The notes under the pieces were generated by a model. The model did not search any database and was not told the DNA's origin. It saw only the letters and a list, made by a program, of their open reading frames with translations. From positions 3,410,001 to 3,474,000 of the forward strand of contig OZ005691.1 in NCBI GenBank assembly GCA_963930775.1: a stretch of 64,000 bases of DNA, in the 5' to 3' direction. Of this stretch, positions 1-11,606 are shown one piece after another; position 1 is the first letter of the stretch; the number at the start of each line of letters is the position of its first letter. This DNA is from Cliona cf. orientalis (lineage: Eukaryota; Porifera; Demospongiae; Clionaida; Clionaidae). Both the position numbers and the translations under genes were made by a program.

Positions 1-535
1 CGTAGGGTTGATTCATATAAAGTGAGGTGTGTGAGGGATGTGAATTATAGGTAACGAACTAGCAGTATAATTGGCTGAAACGGGTTTGGACATTATGATA
101 GTCTTTGAACCTGTGTACGGCTGATTACATGCTGGTATACGCCTGTAATTTCCTGGTACTGTGTGTGTGTTTGATTTCATACTGATATTATAGAGGGTGA
201 TTGAACCATAGGTACGTCGTGGCTAGTTAATTAAATCTAATATTAAAGCTTTTATGTTTAACACTAGCACTGTGGTTGGCTGAAACGGGTTTGGACAACT
301 TGATAGTCTTTGAACCTGTGTACGGCTGATTACATGCTGGTATATGCCTGTAATTTCCTGGTACTGTGTGTGTGTTTGATTTCATACTGATATAGAGGGT
401 GATTGAACCATAGGTACGTCTGACTAGTTAATTAAATCTAATAATAAGCTTTTATGTTTAGAACTAGCACTGTGGTTGGCTGAAACGGGTTTGGACAAGT
501 CTTGAACCTGTGTACGGCTGATTACATGCTGGTAA
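1..535. repeat. Tandem repeat, about 203-bp unit, 2.6 copies
   Basis: The motif GGCTGAAACGGGTTTGGACA recurs at about 73, 278 and 478. Each time it is followed by a block ending in GATTACATGCTGGTA and a TG-rich stretch. Units differ by a few substitutions and by an internal deletion in the last one. No coding potential is seen. The left edge may lie outside the window. Confidence 0.9.
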
Positions 536-1160
536 GCCTTTTGGTAGAATTAGAGTGGTTGAAACCAGGATGAATGAATGAATGAGGACCCCCCCCCCCC
601 CATTAAATGATAATAATATGCTCTATATGTTTCAAGATGCATAAATGAGTGTTTGTGTTTTCAGACTGCCATTCGTACTTCTCTATAGGCACTGAATATG
701 TGACACTCATCTGGGAGAAAATGCCTCTCATTATTAAAATCTTGTTAGCACTGGAGGGTGATAGTGGGGGGACTCGGTTAACAAGTCACATAAATTTATC
801 CAATGATCGTATGATCTCAGACAGTGATTATTAAAAAAGTACGCTGGCTTGTCATTACCTAATTGGCTCATCTGAGTGCACTACAGTAAATACTGGTATA
901 CTATATAATTCTACATACCATGGAGACTGGAGTCTCAGATGATCTGTTCGACAATATCCAGGGAGAGAATGATCATCTTGCAAAGCAGGGACAGGTACTC
1001 AGAGGATATTTCTATTAAGAGCACACCTATTCACAATAAGATGGCATACTAAAACACTTAATTAATGCATGTAATCAGCCGGCTTTCCGGCGAATCGGGC
1101 TAGATCGTACCGTCATTGACGCCTGCATGGCCGGGATATCATGACAATGGTTGGTAGACG
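536..1160. other. Non-coding stretch with poly-C run
   Basis: The stretch holds a short GAAT repeat, a C run of about 14 at 588-601, and AT-rich sequence. A 61-codon open frame at 649-834 has no recognisable features and no sign of being a gene. No family copy or transposon end was seen. Confidence 0.5.
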
Positions 1161-1187
1161 TAGCTCAAAACATGGGGTGACTCGGGG

Positions 1188-1262
1188 TATGTACTCGGGC
1201 GGGATCGAGCCTGACTCGGCAGAGCAGCCGCTTGATTAGCTGAGCCTCACTGGCGGTGATCA
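1188..1262 (-). repeat. tRNA-derived (SINE-like) segment
   Basis: Read on the minus strand, this segment has an A-box-like AGGCTCAGCTAAT followed about 30 nt later by GGCTCGATCCC, one base from a tRNA B box (GGTTCGATCCC). Spacing and order suit an internal Pol III promoter. The cloverleaf looks incomplete, so a tRNA-derived SINE head is more likely than a functional tRNA. The call rests on these two boxes only. Confidence 0.45.
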
Positions 1263-1499
1263 GATATCTTCTCTGTGACAGTCTGACTGACATCGACAGT
1301 ACTCGTAGCGTCAATGCAAGATAGATCTTCGTGAAGGTATTAATGTCGAGTTTTAATGATGTCATAGCTCCACGATGATTATGACCTAGCCCCACCCCCT
1401 CCCAGCTGGAGAGAGAGGGAGGGGCTAAGACCAGCAGGGAATGGGAGGGGCAGGTACTGATAGTAAGCAAGGGTTTGATATAAGCATATATTTATAGCA

Positions 1500-1721
1500 A
1501 GCATATACCATATGAGATTGAAATAAGAGTGTTATTGACTCCAGCTTATACCCTCTAACAATATAAGAGTGTTATTGGCTCCAGCTTATATCCTTCTAAC
1601 CATATAAGCTAGCTTAAAACAAGCTTATGTCACTATCACATATAAGCGGACTTATAACAGCTGAATAACAAACATATACTACCATACATATACTAGCTTA
1701 TACTGCCAGTTTTTTACAGTG
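1500..1721. mobile_element. Right end of a CACTG-type transposon
   Basis: The sequence ends in TTTTTTACAGTG at 1721 and is followed by TA, exactly where family copy 1 is cut. The reverse complement, CACTGTAAAAAAC, resembles the termini of the 39192-41606 element. Paralogous copies read ...ATCATAGAGTTGTG across this point, so the target was TA. A direct repeat with a 40-bp period (ATAAGAGTGTTATTG at 1523 and 1563) lies just inside the end. The left end was not found in the window. Confidence 0.6.
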
Positions 1722-2722
1722 TAGAGTTGTGAGGGTCTCAGGAGTTCAAAGGATGTATTAAGAATTTTCACATATGATAAGACAATAAAAGTGGCAAAAG
1801 CATGGACAAGGTAGCTTCGAATGTTCCACTGTCTCCGAAAGACAGCTAAGCATCTGTGAAATGGTTTCCAAAGCCAAACAACAAAGGCAAAATTATCATG
1901 CATCTTGACCAAGATGAAGGTGAGTAGTATGAGGAACAATGGATAGATGGCAGTAGCATACTCAAGCAAGAGTATTTGCTGGTATTTCAATTCAGGATGA
2001 ATACAAATATATCCATACCAGCTTCGAAAGAAGTCAAGGTTCCAAATGGTAACAATTGTAATGGCAAGCTGGAGAATAAGTTGTGAAAAATAGCTAACAT
2101 GATAAGGACCACTCACCAGATTATGGGAATAAATGTTTCGAATCACTGGTGGACTTGCAACAATTTGACTGACCATGACGAAAGCATTAAGTGTTGAGGA
2201 AGTAACAGATATTCTGAATATAATGACTAGAATATAAAAAATGGTTAGTGGAAGAAAAGCAGCAAATATGAACTTAATCCATCCGTTGTTGTAATTGTTA
2301 CATTTGACACAGCCAAGGTAATATGAATAGCCAGGGAGGGTGTAGTTTTCTGCACATTCTCCACAAAGCTGTCCCTTTCGATTGTAAAATGAGCACAAGC
2401 TGCTGTCCTCATAGATTTGGGACATACTAAAGGTCCTAGGTAGTGTTTGTAAGCCCCCATAAGGACAGGTACCAAGGAGTGTGGTATTCACACCATTACA
2501 ATCAAATACCATGAAGCAAAAGAATTTCACAGTGAGTTGTATAGCTAACGTTTCTGGGTTGCAGATAATAATATTTAAAATACCATCTCCACAGACACAT
2601 TTACTGCCAGAAGGGCTTGGATATGTCCATACAGGACAGGTAGGCAGGTCTGAGCTATCTGCACACATAGTAAGCATGTTAATGAGTAAGAAACTGACCA
2701 GAAAATGCACCAAACGTGGCAT
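1722..2722 (-). pseudogene. Family copy 1, cut by a transposon after about residue 330
   Basis: The frame opens at ATG 2722 and is uninterrupted through the signal peptide, the Cys-rich ectodomain, CGEC and CVKC, and the first half of the membrane domain, as far as ELLRPSQLY. There it runs into transposon sequence, which adds about 12 foreign residues before a stop at 1679. The C-terminal membrane spans and the dileucine tail are not found anywhere to the left, so they lie beyond the window or are deleted. The 5' half carries no lesion of its own, so the insertion alone could have killed the gene. A truncated product of 347 residues remains theoretically possible. Confidence 0.85.
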
Positions 2723-3689
2723 GACGGTCTGCTGAGTGCCAAACTATACTGTAATACTCCTAGCTATAGCTATAGCACTATTATATATAACTGCTTGAAG
2801 CTACAATACACTAATAGCTTCATTTTGTAACAGCATTATTGACTATAATTATTACATTTGACATGTACAGATCTTCGATTCATACTTGTTTATAAATATA
2901 CTTGCATGAGTAGGTACACCCCTCGCATTCAAACCAGAGATTTGTGACAAAGATAATACTATAGTTAGTATCAACTTGCCACAGTGTAGGTTTACCTTCT
3001 TTGGTCATAATGGAGCTTGAATTAATCAGAACTTGAAGAGCTAGAATAAGCATGCATCAATATCTACATGATATGTATAATAATATACAAAGTAGCGAAA
3101 GCCAGCAATGTGCATAGTATATACATACACCGCAAATTTCTGTAAGCATGAATATTTTGATGATTATACTCCTGCATGCATGTGTGGGCATTGAAAACTA
3201 TCACTCCTAGTGATTTCTATCAGTTTGTCTAGCAACTTGATGAAATTATAGCCTTAATAGAAAAACAGTAGTTATACATCATAGTATACGCATACCAATG
3301 AGGCTAAAGCATGGCATGCACGTAGCTACAATACAGTCATGTTATTAAATGCGGGGCACTACTAACCCCTTGATTGAAATAATATGATCTTAGTACATGT
3401 ATGGGTGCCTACCACTTTCTTGGGTACTAGGTATCCCTCACTATAATTGTACTAGCCATGGTACATGCATGCATGGGTTTAACAATGATTATTTGTTTGA
3501 CTCTACCAGTAAAACTGCAATATTGATGATAGCTCTAAGCGATGTGTGCATATATTATGCATTGTACTATAATAATTTAGCTAGAACTTTAGCTTTTCAC
3601 TAATATTAAACATGTTGCCATAAAACTAAGGCTTAGCATTATATGCTTCAGATCATTATTCATAACAAGTGTCATGTTTATTATGTCAA
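2723..3689. other. Upstream spacer of copy 1
   Basis: The spacer holds the CTATAGCTATAG block near the ATG, then a conserved block at about 3000 that reads on the minus strand ATGACCAAAGAAG followed by GTAAAC (candidate 5' exon and donor). Farther on is a segment shared with other spacers (GAAAGCCAGCAATGTGCAT and neighbours). A 68-codon open frame at 3397-3603 shows no recognisable features. Confidence 0.7.
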
Positions 3690-4461
3690 CTCTAGGAATA
3701 ATCAGTAGACTCGTGATTTCAAAGAGCTCTATCGATTTCCTTCATTCACTTCACACATCATCTTGATTAAGAGTACTTTACATTTCTTGCAGCACTGTAT
3801 AGCCTTAGGAAAATACAAGCCAAGAACACTTGCATGGTAGCCAAGAATAATCAAAACAGACATGGCTACAATTAGATCATTCAGCAACCAGGGGTACATA
3901 AACTTTTAAGCATAATGCATAGTTGACGAAATGAATACAATTATAATAATTACGAGTAGCAGGATAATGTCAACAGTGTTATTCCTCTTGTGCTTGTAAG
4001 GCTGGAACTTATTTACAACAAGAGTGCAGCAGCTGGAAGATAGAGGATGTAGTTAAACACAGATACCATTAGAAGACTTAAAATCTCACTGACAGGTAGA
4101 GTGTGGCAAAGTGGCGATAATCAATGCATGTGCAGTGTCCTCATAGCAGCCGTGAAATGAATCCATGGCATGTGAATTTGAAGCTCTATAGCCTGCAGTT
4201 TGACTTAAGCAAAAATCAAGAAGTCTTTGAAAGCATTGAACAGTGCCAAAGGAAACCCATTGAACAACAGTAACATAAATAAATAGTGCTAGCACTATAG
4301 GAGTGGAATATAGCCCTTCGAAGTCATATCCACTCTATCATCGTAATACCATGGAGTATGCCTTGATTCAGAATACGTGCACATGGTTGCTATGCATATG
4401 CACATTACAAAGTTGTGAGGGTCTCAAGAGTTCAAAAGATGTATTGAGAATTTTGACATGT
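3690..4461 (-). pseudogene. Family fragment 1b, C-terminal half, degenerate
   Basis: Reading on the minus strand from about 4461, one recognises the region after TSFELL, the MTSKGY segment, the MDSFHGCYED motif and the tail as far as the LTKIK region. Frameshifts and small insertions break it throughout, including near 4100-4300. At 4461 the coding sequence jumps to a short remnant of the ectodomain (GTGAGTTACCACAAGGACAG) and then to upstream spacer. An internal deletion therefore removed most of the 5' half. The closest relative by eye is the 46.7-47.6 kb fragment, which shares the altered 3' end. Confidence 0.8.
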
Positions 4462-5666
4462 GAGTTACCACAAGGACAGCTTCAGTTTATAACAGCATTA
4501 TTGACTATAATTACACTTGAAATGTATAGATCATTGATTCATAGCTATAGGTGAGTAGGTACACCCCTTGCATTCAAGCCAGAGATTTATGATATAGATA
4601 GTGCATGAGTATCATCTTGCCTCAGTTTAGGTTTATCTTCTTTGGTCATAATGGAGCTTGAATCAATTAGAACTTGAATAGCTGGAATAAGCATGCATCA
4701 ATATCTGCATGATCTCTTGATAATATGTATAAGTACAAGACAAGGGTGGACTTATGTTACAATGACTACATGTACGGTAGTACAATGTCATACTATAATA
4801 ATATTATGTATCTCACGAACACGGGTCTCACCGATATTAGCTGATATTTTCCCTGTAGCTAACAGAAAAAGTACAACTTTTTAGGGAGTGGAAGGTGGTC
4901 ACCTCTGGACTCCGTGTTAAATAAAGGAAGTGTGATATACAACCTATAATTATTAACTGACGCTAACTCCAAATCTAAAATTTAATCATAATATTATTAT
5001 GCACAAACAGATACTCGAACCTAGTTACCTTTTAAACAAAATAAGTTATTCAAGGTTTATAAGAGACACCATTTTCAAACAGCAATTTGGCTGCCTACTT
5101 GGGCTGAAATTTTAGAATACAGTGATATTCACAACCTATAGCCACCACCCCACATGCATGACATTAGCGAATCACAAACTTGAGGGCTCGTACTCAAATT
5201 TATTAGCCCTTAGCCATGCTTGATAGTGCAACAATTAACCCTCAACCTTGCCATATACATATCATAGCGAAAACAAAAGGATACTGAAAACACTGATACA
5301 CTCATATAAGAGAAATGATGCCAATAACCGATCCAATACAGCTTCTTGAACTTGGATGGCCAGACAGGTCACAGATGCCACTGTGCGAATGATCCCCACC
5401 ACCACTGATTTTAATACTTGATAAGTTCTTTATTGTGCAAACTTGATGATAGCAATAAGTGATGCATGTATCATGACATATTGTGTACAAGAAAAATAGC
5501 ATGGGCTCACACATAAAAAAAATTATGCATCTAACTAATAATTTTCACTAATATAACATGTTGCATGCCACAACTAAAGTATAAAATTGTTCAGAACATG
5601 TCTTATCATTATAATATGTGACAAGTTTTTTGTTTGTGTATCAACTATATTAGAGTTATAGTTTAT
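4462..5666. other. Array spacer between fragment 1b and copy 2
   Basis: This is standard array spacer. It holds the candidate 5' exon block near 4640, where the donor is lost (ATAAAC instead of GTAAAC), the GATATTAGCTGATATTTTCCC block near 4830, the CCTCTGGACTCCGTG block near 4905, and the 3'-flanking block AACTTGAGGGCTCGTACTC near 5180. No transposon end was recognised. Confidence 0.7.
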
Positions 5667-7364
5667 TCAGGACTCATTTAAGAGCGGTCTATCTTCTTCA
5701 TTCACTTCACTCATCTTGATTTTGGTCAATAGGAGTGTTTTACATTTCTTGCAGCACTGTATAGCCTTAGTGAAAACATAAGCCAAGATAAGGAATACCA
5801 GGTAGCCAAAAACAGTCAAGATAGATATGGATGCAACAATCCCATTCAGCAGTTTAGGGTACATAAACTCTTCAGCATTATAATGCATACTTGACAATAT
5901 GAATGCAATAGTGATCGTGAGTAGTAGAATAATGTCAACAGTGTTATTTCTCTTGTATTTGTATGGTTGGAACTTAGCTACAAGAGCTAAAGCAAAAACA
6001 AACACAAGTGTAGCAGTGGAAAGGTAGAGATTATAGTCAAATACAGAAGATTTAGGAATCTCACTACCAGGTAGAGCGTGGCAAAGTGGTGGTAATTATG
6101 TGCAGTGTCCTCATAGCAGCCGTGAAATGAATCCATGTAAATTTGAAGCACTAGCCTGCAGTTTTGACTTAAGCAAAAATCAAGAAGTCTTTGAAAGCAT
6201 TTGAAGGGATAGAGAGCTAACAGTGCCAAGGGGAATACATTAAACAACAGTAGCATAAATAGTGCTAGCAGTAGGATCGGAATATAGCCCTTCGAAGTCA
6301 TATCCACTCTACCATCGTAATACCAGTATGCCTTGAGTATGTGGTTGCTATGCATATCATAGAGTAGTGAAGGTCTTAGGAATTCAAAGGATGTATTTAG
6401 AATTTTCACATATGATAAGACAATAAAGGTGGCAAAAGCATGGACAAGGTAGCTTTGAATGTTCCATTGTCTCCGAAAGACAGCTAAGCATCTGTGAAAT
6501 GGCTTCCAAAGCCAAACAACTAAGGCAAAATTATCATGCAGCTTGATCAAGATGAAGGTGAGTAGGATGAGGATTAATGGATAGATGGCAATAGCATACT
6601 CAAGCAGGAGTATTTGCTGGTAGCTCAAGTCAGGATGAATACAAATATATCCATACCAGCTTCGAAAGAAATCAAGATTCCAAACGGTAATAATTGTAAT
6701 GGCAAGCTGGAGAAAAAATTGTGCAAAATGGCTAACATGATAAGGATCACTCACCAGATTATGAGAATAAACGTTTCAAATCACTGGTGGGCTAGCAGTA
6801 ATTTGATTGACCATGACGAAAGCATTAAGTGTTGAGGAAGTAACCGATATCCTGAATATAATCACTAGAATATAAAAGATTGTTAGTGGAAGAAAAGCAA
6901 CAACTATGAACTTAATCTATCCATTGTTGTAACTGTTACATTTGACACAGACAAGGTATTATGAATAGCCAGGGAGGGTGTAGTTTTCTGCACATTCTCC
7001 GCAAAGCTGTCTCTTTCGATTGTAAAATGAGGACAAGCTGCTGTCCTCATAGATTTGGGACATACTAAAGGTCCTAGATATTCCCTGTGAGTTACCATAA
7101 GGACAGGTACCAAGGAGTGTGGTATTCACACCATTATCGTTGAAAAGCATGAAACAAAAGAATTGCACAATGAGTTGTATAGTTAACGTTTCTGGGTTGC
7201 AGATAACTGCATTATTGAGACTCTCCACAGATACATTCACTGCCGGAAGGGCTCGGATATGTCCATACAGGACAGGTAGACAGGTCTGAGCTGTCTGCAC
7301 ACATACATGTAGTAAGCATGTTAATTAGAAAGAAACTGACCAGAAAATGCACCAAATGTGACAT
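5667..7364 (-). pseudogene. Family copy 2, full length but multiply broken
   Basis: The start ATG (7364) and the 3' end at 5667 are both present, so the copy spans the whole gene. Lesions seen are a Trp codon turned to a stop near 6918 (NNGWIKF segment), an Arg codon turned to a stop near 6778, and a deletion of about 10 nt near 6045 in the LLMSSVFDY segment that shifts the frame. The pieces that stay open still carry the MDSFHGCYED motif and the EEDRPLL tail. Copy 2 and its flanks pair with copy 8 (23829-25530): both share the upstream foldback element in the same place, so they descend from one duplicated block. Confidence 0.88.
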
Positions 7365-8692
7365 GATGGTTATCTATAGCACTACCTGCATTTACCGCTT
7401 GAAGCTCACTATATATATATAGCTACGTACAGTTTGTAAGATTTACACTTATACTAACTTTGATGAGTAGCTATGCCCCTGTATGTGGGCTGCATTCAAA
7501 GCATCACTCATAGAGATTCATGATCATGACGTATGCAATTCTGCAATCACTATTATTGCAGTAATTGCCTGGCTTCACCAAATATGGATGTAATCTGCAA
7601 ACATAATATTATGCTTTGAAAGTGGCGTTATGCAATTAGGCAATATCTGCTGTGAAGTTCACTGCAAACTTTGATATAAACTTGAGTTGACATAAATGCT
7701 CACTTAGCCAACATCAATGATCATCATATGAAGTTCACTGTAAACTTTGATGCAATGAGAGTTGATACATGCACACTTAACAAATTTTAATGATTTTGTA
7801 AACTTTCATGCAAACATCAAATTGAATGTGAAGTTTCACACAAACTCTTGACAATTTGTGTGAATTTTCATGCAAAATTTACATGAAAGTTGGCAGAGGC
7901 ATTATGAAAGATCATTGAAGTTTGCTAAGTGTGCATTTATGTCAACTCAAAATTTTAAAATTTACATCAAAGTTTGCAGTGAACTTCACACAGAGATTGC
8001 CCAAAATGCTGCTTTCAAAACCGAAGTTTAGTTAGTACACAATGAGTATCATTATTTTGATACAAAATAAGCTTCTTACGTAACCTAAAAACATAATGAT
8101 TTATTATATGCAAATCTCCAGTGTTACAGTAATATGAATGTATATGTACCCCCTGCAAGATTCATAATCGATAAAATTAATGTAACAATAGCATTATATA
8201 CAAGTAGCACTACCTGAGCAATATTATATCATAGTATAAGTCACATGACACAAATACTATCACAGCAGAATATTTTGGTTTAGTGGTACTTACTGTTCTT
8301 TTCCGCATACTTCAGATGGAACTTGTAGTCAATCATAATTATAGTTGAATACCCTACACACGACACCCATGTGGAAGAGCGGTCTTATGGCCAGACAGAT
8401 GCCACCTTCAAGTGATCCCCACCCACCACTGATTTTAATACTTAATAAGTTCCTTATTGTGCATCTTTTCATGATAGCAATAAGTGATACAATGCATGTA
8501 TCATGTGTTTTGCACTAGAAAAGTAGCATATAGACCCACATAAAAATTTTGCATCTAACTAAAATAATTATCATTAATAAACATGTTGTCATAACTAACA
8601 TGCTGAAGTACAAAATTGTTCGAATTCAGTCTTATCATTATTCTGGGATAGCGATATATTTGTATATCAACTGTATTGGAGTTATACTTTAA
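7365..8692. other. Upstream spacer of copy 2 and 3' flank of copy 3
   Basis: This spacer contains the foldback element described separately. The flanks match 25531-26540 nearly base for base (for example the TGCAATCACTATTATTGCAGTAATTGCC stretch near 7540), which marks a segmental duplication. From about 8380 it becomes the usual 3' flank of a family gene. No other gene is visible. Confidence 0.7.
7613..8019. mobile_element. Foldback (palindromic) element, copy A
   Basis: The left arm (GCTTTGAAAG..., GTGAAGTTCACTGCAAACTTTG, GAGTTGACATAAATG) returns inverted on the right (CATTTATGTCAACTC, CAAAGTTTGCAGTGAACTTC, ...GCTTTCAAA). The centre also holds shorter inverted and direct repeats around CTTTCATGCAAA. 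There is no ORF. The same element occurs at 25791-26200 at an equivalent position in a duplicated spacer, so both probably come from one insertion. Confidence 0.75.
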
Positions 8693-10396
8693 TCAGTACT
8701 CATTTAAGAGAGGTCTATCTTCTTCATTCACTTCACTCATCTTGATTTTGGTCAATAGGAGTGTTTTATATTTCTTGCAGCACTGTATAACCTTAGGGAA
8801 AATACAAGCCAAGATAAGGAACACCAGGTAGCCAAGAACAATCAAGATAGATATGGCTACAATGACTTCATTCGCCAAGTTAGTGTACATAAACTCTTCA
8901 GCATAATGCATAGTCATCGATATGAATGCACTAATAATCGTGAGTAGAAGGATAATGTCAACAATGTTACTTCCCTTTTTCTTGTATGGCTGGAACTTAG
9001 CTACAAGAGCTAAAGCGAAAACAAACACGAGTGCAGCAGCTGGAAGATAGAGAGTGTAGTTAAATATGGATGACATTAGAAGATTTAGGAATCTCACTGC
9101 CAGGTAGAGTGTCGCAAAGTGGCGATAATCATGTGCAGTGTCCTCATAGCAGCCGTGAAATGAATCCATGTAAATTTGAATCACTAGCCTGCTTTTTTTA
9201 CTTAAGCAAATATTCAAAAGTCTTTGAAAACATTTGAAGGGATAAAGAACTAACAGAACCAAGGGGAATACATTAAAGAATAGTAGCATAAACAGTGCTA
9301 GCAATAGGATTGGAATATAGCTCTTCGAAGTCATATCTACTCTACCATCATAATACCAGTATGCCTTGAGTATGTGATTGCCATGCACATCGTAGAGTTG
9401 TGAGAACCTTAGAAGTTCAAAAGATGTATTAAGAATTTTCACGTATGATAAGACAATAAAGGTGGCAAAAGCATGGACAAGGTAGCTTCGAATGTTCCAT
9501 TGTCTCCGAAAGACAGCTAAGCATCTGTGAAATGGCTTCCAAAGCCAAACAACAAAGGCAAAATTATCATGCAGCTTGACCAAGATGAAGGTGAGTAGTA
9601 TGAGGAATAATGGATAGATGGCAACAGCATACTCAAGCAAGAGTATTTGCTGATAGCTTAAGTCGGGACGAATACAAATATATCCATACCAGCTTCGAAA
9701 GAAATCAAGGTTCCAAATGGTGAAAATTGTAATGGCAAGCTGGTATATAAATTGTGAAAAATAGCTAATATGATAAGGATCACTCACCAGATTACGGGAA
9801 TAACTGTTTCGAATCACTAGTGGACTTGCAGCAATTTGACTGACCATGACGAAAGCATTAAGTGTTGAGGAAGTAACCGATATTCTGAATATAATCACTA
9901 TAATGTAAAAAAATGTTAGTGGAAGAAAAGCAGCAACTACGAACTTAATCCATCCATTATTGTAATTGTTGCATTTGACACAGCCAAGGTAATACGAATA
10001 GCCAGGGAGGGTGTAGTTTTCTGCACATTCTCCACAAAGCTGTCCCATTCGATTGTAAAATGGACATAATCTGCTATCCTCATAGATATGAGACACGCTA
10101 AAGTTCCTAGGTAGTCTCACTGAGTCACCATAGGGACAGGTACCAAGGAGTGTGGTATTCACACCATTATCATTGTTTAGCATGAAGCAAAAGAACTTCA
10201 CAGTGAGTTGTACAGCTAATGTTTCTGAGTTGCAGATCATTATATTATTAAAGAGACTATCTCCACAGACACATTCATTGCCAGAAGGGCTTGGATATGT
10301 CCATACAGGACAGGTAGACAGGTCTGAGCTATCTGCACACATAGTAAGCATGTTAATCAGAAAGAAACTGACCAGAAAATGCTCCAAACGTCGCAT
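8693..10396 (-). CDS. Multi-pass membrane protein of the array, copy 3 (intact, 567 aa)
   Basis: This is one uninterrupted frame. Residues 1-20 form a hydrophobic signal peptide. Residues 21-145 form a Cys-rich ectodomain ending in CGEC and CVKC, with N-glycosylation sequons such as NTT and NYT. About nine to ten hydrophobic spans follow from about residue 148 to 532, then a tail with CCKK and EEDRPLLNEY. The acidic dileucine (E-x-x-x-L-L) is a known sorting signal for endosomes or lysosomes; its use here is inferred. The start ATG is chosen because every copy aligns there and a stop lies just upstream in this copy. It is closest to copy 13 (43547-45246): both share SPLVIRN, RPDLSYQQ and RFSQLYDVHG. 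I recall similar uncharacterised membrane proteins (YPF.CFQR..., MD.F.GCY) as expanded in sponges and cnidarians. The function is unknown; a receptor or transporter role is only a guess. Confidence 0.9.
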   Translation of the reverse strand: MRRLEHFLVSFFLINMLTMCADSSDLSTCPVWTYPSPSGNECVCGDSLFNNIMICNSETLAVQLTVKFFCFMLNNDNGVNTTLLGTCPYGDSVRLPRNFSVSHIYEDSRLCPFYNRMGQLCGECAENYTLPGYSYYLGCVKCNNYNNGWIKFVVAAFLPLTFFYIIVIIFRISVTSSTLNAFVMVSQIAASPLVIRNSYSRNLVSDPYHISYFSQFIYQLAITIFTIWNLDFFRSWYGYICIRPDLSYQQILLLEYAVAIYPLFLILLTFILVKLHDNFAFVVWLWKPFHRCLAVFRRQWNIRSYLVHAFATFIVLSYVKILNTSFELLRFSQLYDVHGNHILKAYWYYDGRVDMTSKSYIPILLLALFMLLFFNVFPLVLLVLYPFKCFQRLLNICLSKKSRLVIQIYMDSFHGCYEDTAHDYRHFATLYLAVRFLNLLMSSIFNYTLYLPAAALVFVFALALVAKFQPYKKKGSNIVDIILLLTIISAFISMTMHYAEEFMYTNLANEVIVAISILIVLGYLVFLILACIFPKVIQCCKKYKTLLLTKIKMSEVNEEDRPLLNEY

Positions 10397-10768
10397 GATG
10401 GTTTGCCGGGTGCCAAACTATACTGTAACACTCCTAGCTATAGCTATAGCACTAGCTACTACTTGAAGCTACAATACTCTTATTATAAAGCTTCCAGCAT
10501 TATTGACTATTAATTATACTTGACATGTACGGATTATTGACACATACAAAAATAGTATACACACACCTCTTGCATTTATAAACCAGAGATTTATGACATA
10601 TAGACAGTATCAACTTGCCGTAGTCTAGTTTTACCTTCTTTGGTCACAATGGAGCTTAGAACTTGAATAGCTGGAATAAGTAGCTATGCATCGATATCTA
10701 CATGATATGTTTAGTATAGTAAAAAAAGTGGACTTATGTCACAATGACAATGTGTTTACTATTATTAT
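10397..10768 (-). promoter_or_regulatory. Conserved 5' region of copy 3
   Basis: Next to the ATG, on the minus strand, lies the family-conserved TTTGGCACCCGGCAAACCAT, preceded by a CTATAGCTATAGC block. About 250 bp farther out (near 10645) is a conserved block that ends AAAGAAG followed by GTAAAA, which resembles a splice donor. Conservation across about ten copies suggests a leader exon or promoter element. No TATA box can be assigned with certainty. Confidence 0.4.
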
Positions 10769-11523
10769 TTATATCCCGTTACTATGTTGTTGCTATGTAA
10801 AATATATGCCATATTGCACTAACCGCAAACTCATATTGCACTAACCGCAACGATATTGCACTAACCGCAAACTCATATTGCACTGTCAAACGCGCTTCAG
10901 GCAAAAGTATTGCCGAGGATCAAAGAACTAGCCGCTTCTTCAGCGATTCTGTGGGGCTCTGTAAAGCTATATCAATGGAGCGTGTAGCGGGAAGAATGGC
11001 AGGAGAAAGCACAAAGCGGTTCGAAGCGATGGGCGGAGTCGTATCGTCGATCGGTCGGTCGATCGCAAGTCTACACAGACTGAGAGAGCTAGAGACTTAC
11101 CAAGGTAAGCTTATCACGTAGAGGTTTTGGCATGGCAATAGGTATTCGCTTCTGTGCTAGGCAACAGCCAAGTTGAGCGACGAATATCAGATTCTAGTTC
11201 TGAACTCGATGGTGCTTGTCACGCGATCGAGTTTAGTGTCGATTTGACCACACCCCTCAGTCACGGGGCGCTCTAAGGAACGATCGACGTTCGAGAGCTG
11301 ACTCAGGGAGCGGCTTAGTAGTCTGATATGACCAAGATGAGTTGTTCTTTCTTCTTCTTTTCAGTATCCATGGTAGCTAATGCCCACGGGATATAAAATA
11401 GTTATATCACGTGCACTCGGGATGTATGGCATTTATTGCACTCAGCCCTCGGGCCGCTTCGCGCCCTCGTGCTTCGGTGCAATAAATGCCATACATCCCT
11501 CGCGCCCGTGATATAACTATTAC
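10769..11523. mobile_element. Hairpin-ended repeat, copy A (755 bp)
   Basis: This is near-identical to 62724-63425. The first part is bounded by TTATATCCCGT and its inverse ACGGGATATAA (near 11388). It is followed by a hairpin of about 125 bp (11398-11523) whose arms pair ATAGTTATATCACG with CGTGATATAACTAT and GTATGGCATTTATTGCA with TGCAATAAATGCCATAC. Near the start, TATTGCACTAACCGCAA repeats in tandem. Inside, CCAAG/GTAAGC at 11104/11105 and a pyrimidine-rich TTTTCAG ending at 11364 look like intron borders. No protein is encoded that I recognise. Confidence 0.75.
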
Positions 11524-11606
11524 ATATTGACAAAATTAATGTATGTATACCCCATCCTAACCACATACTGACCGTAGACCTCAACCCCTATCACAGAAAT
11601 ACACTC
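11524..11606. other. Array spacer fragment
   Basis: This matches other spacers (for example near 42840 and 27110, with CATACTGACCGTAGACC and CCCTATC..AGAAATACAC). It supplies the left flank of the TTAA element that follows. Confidence 0.7.

Noticed and set aside
1165..1470. 101-codon minus-strand frame
   Set aside because: It covers a tRNA-like segment and a GC-rich hairpin. Composition does not look like a protein gene.
10152..10466. Plus-strand frame of 104 codons, with equivalents at 2481, 17698, 25277, 29265 and 45005
   Set aside because: It is the exact antisense of the conserved signal-peptide and ectodomain region. It recurs only because the sense gene is conserved.
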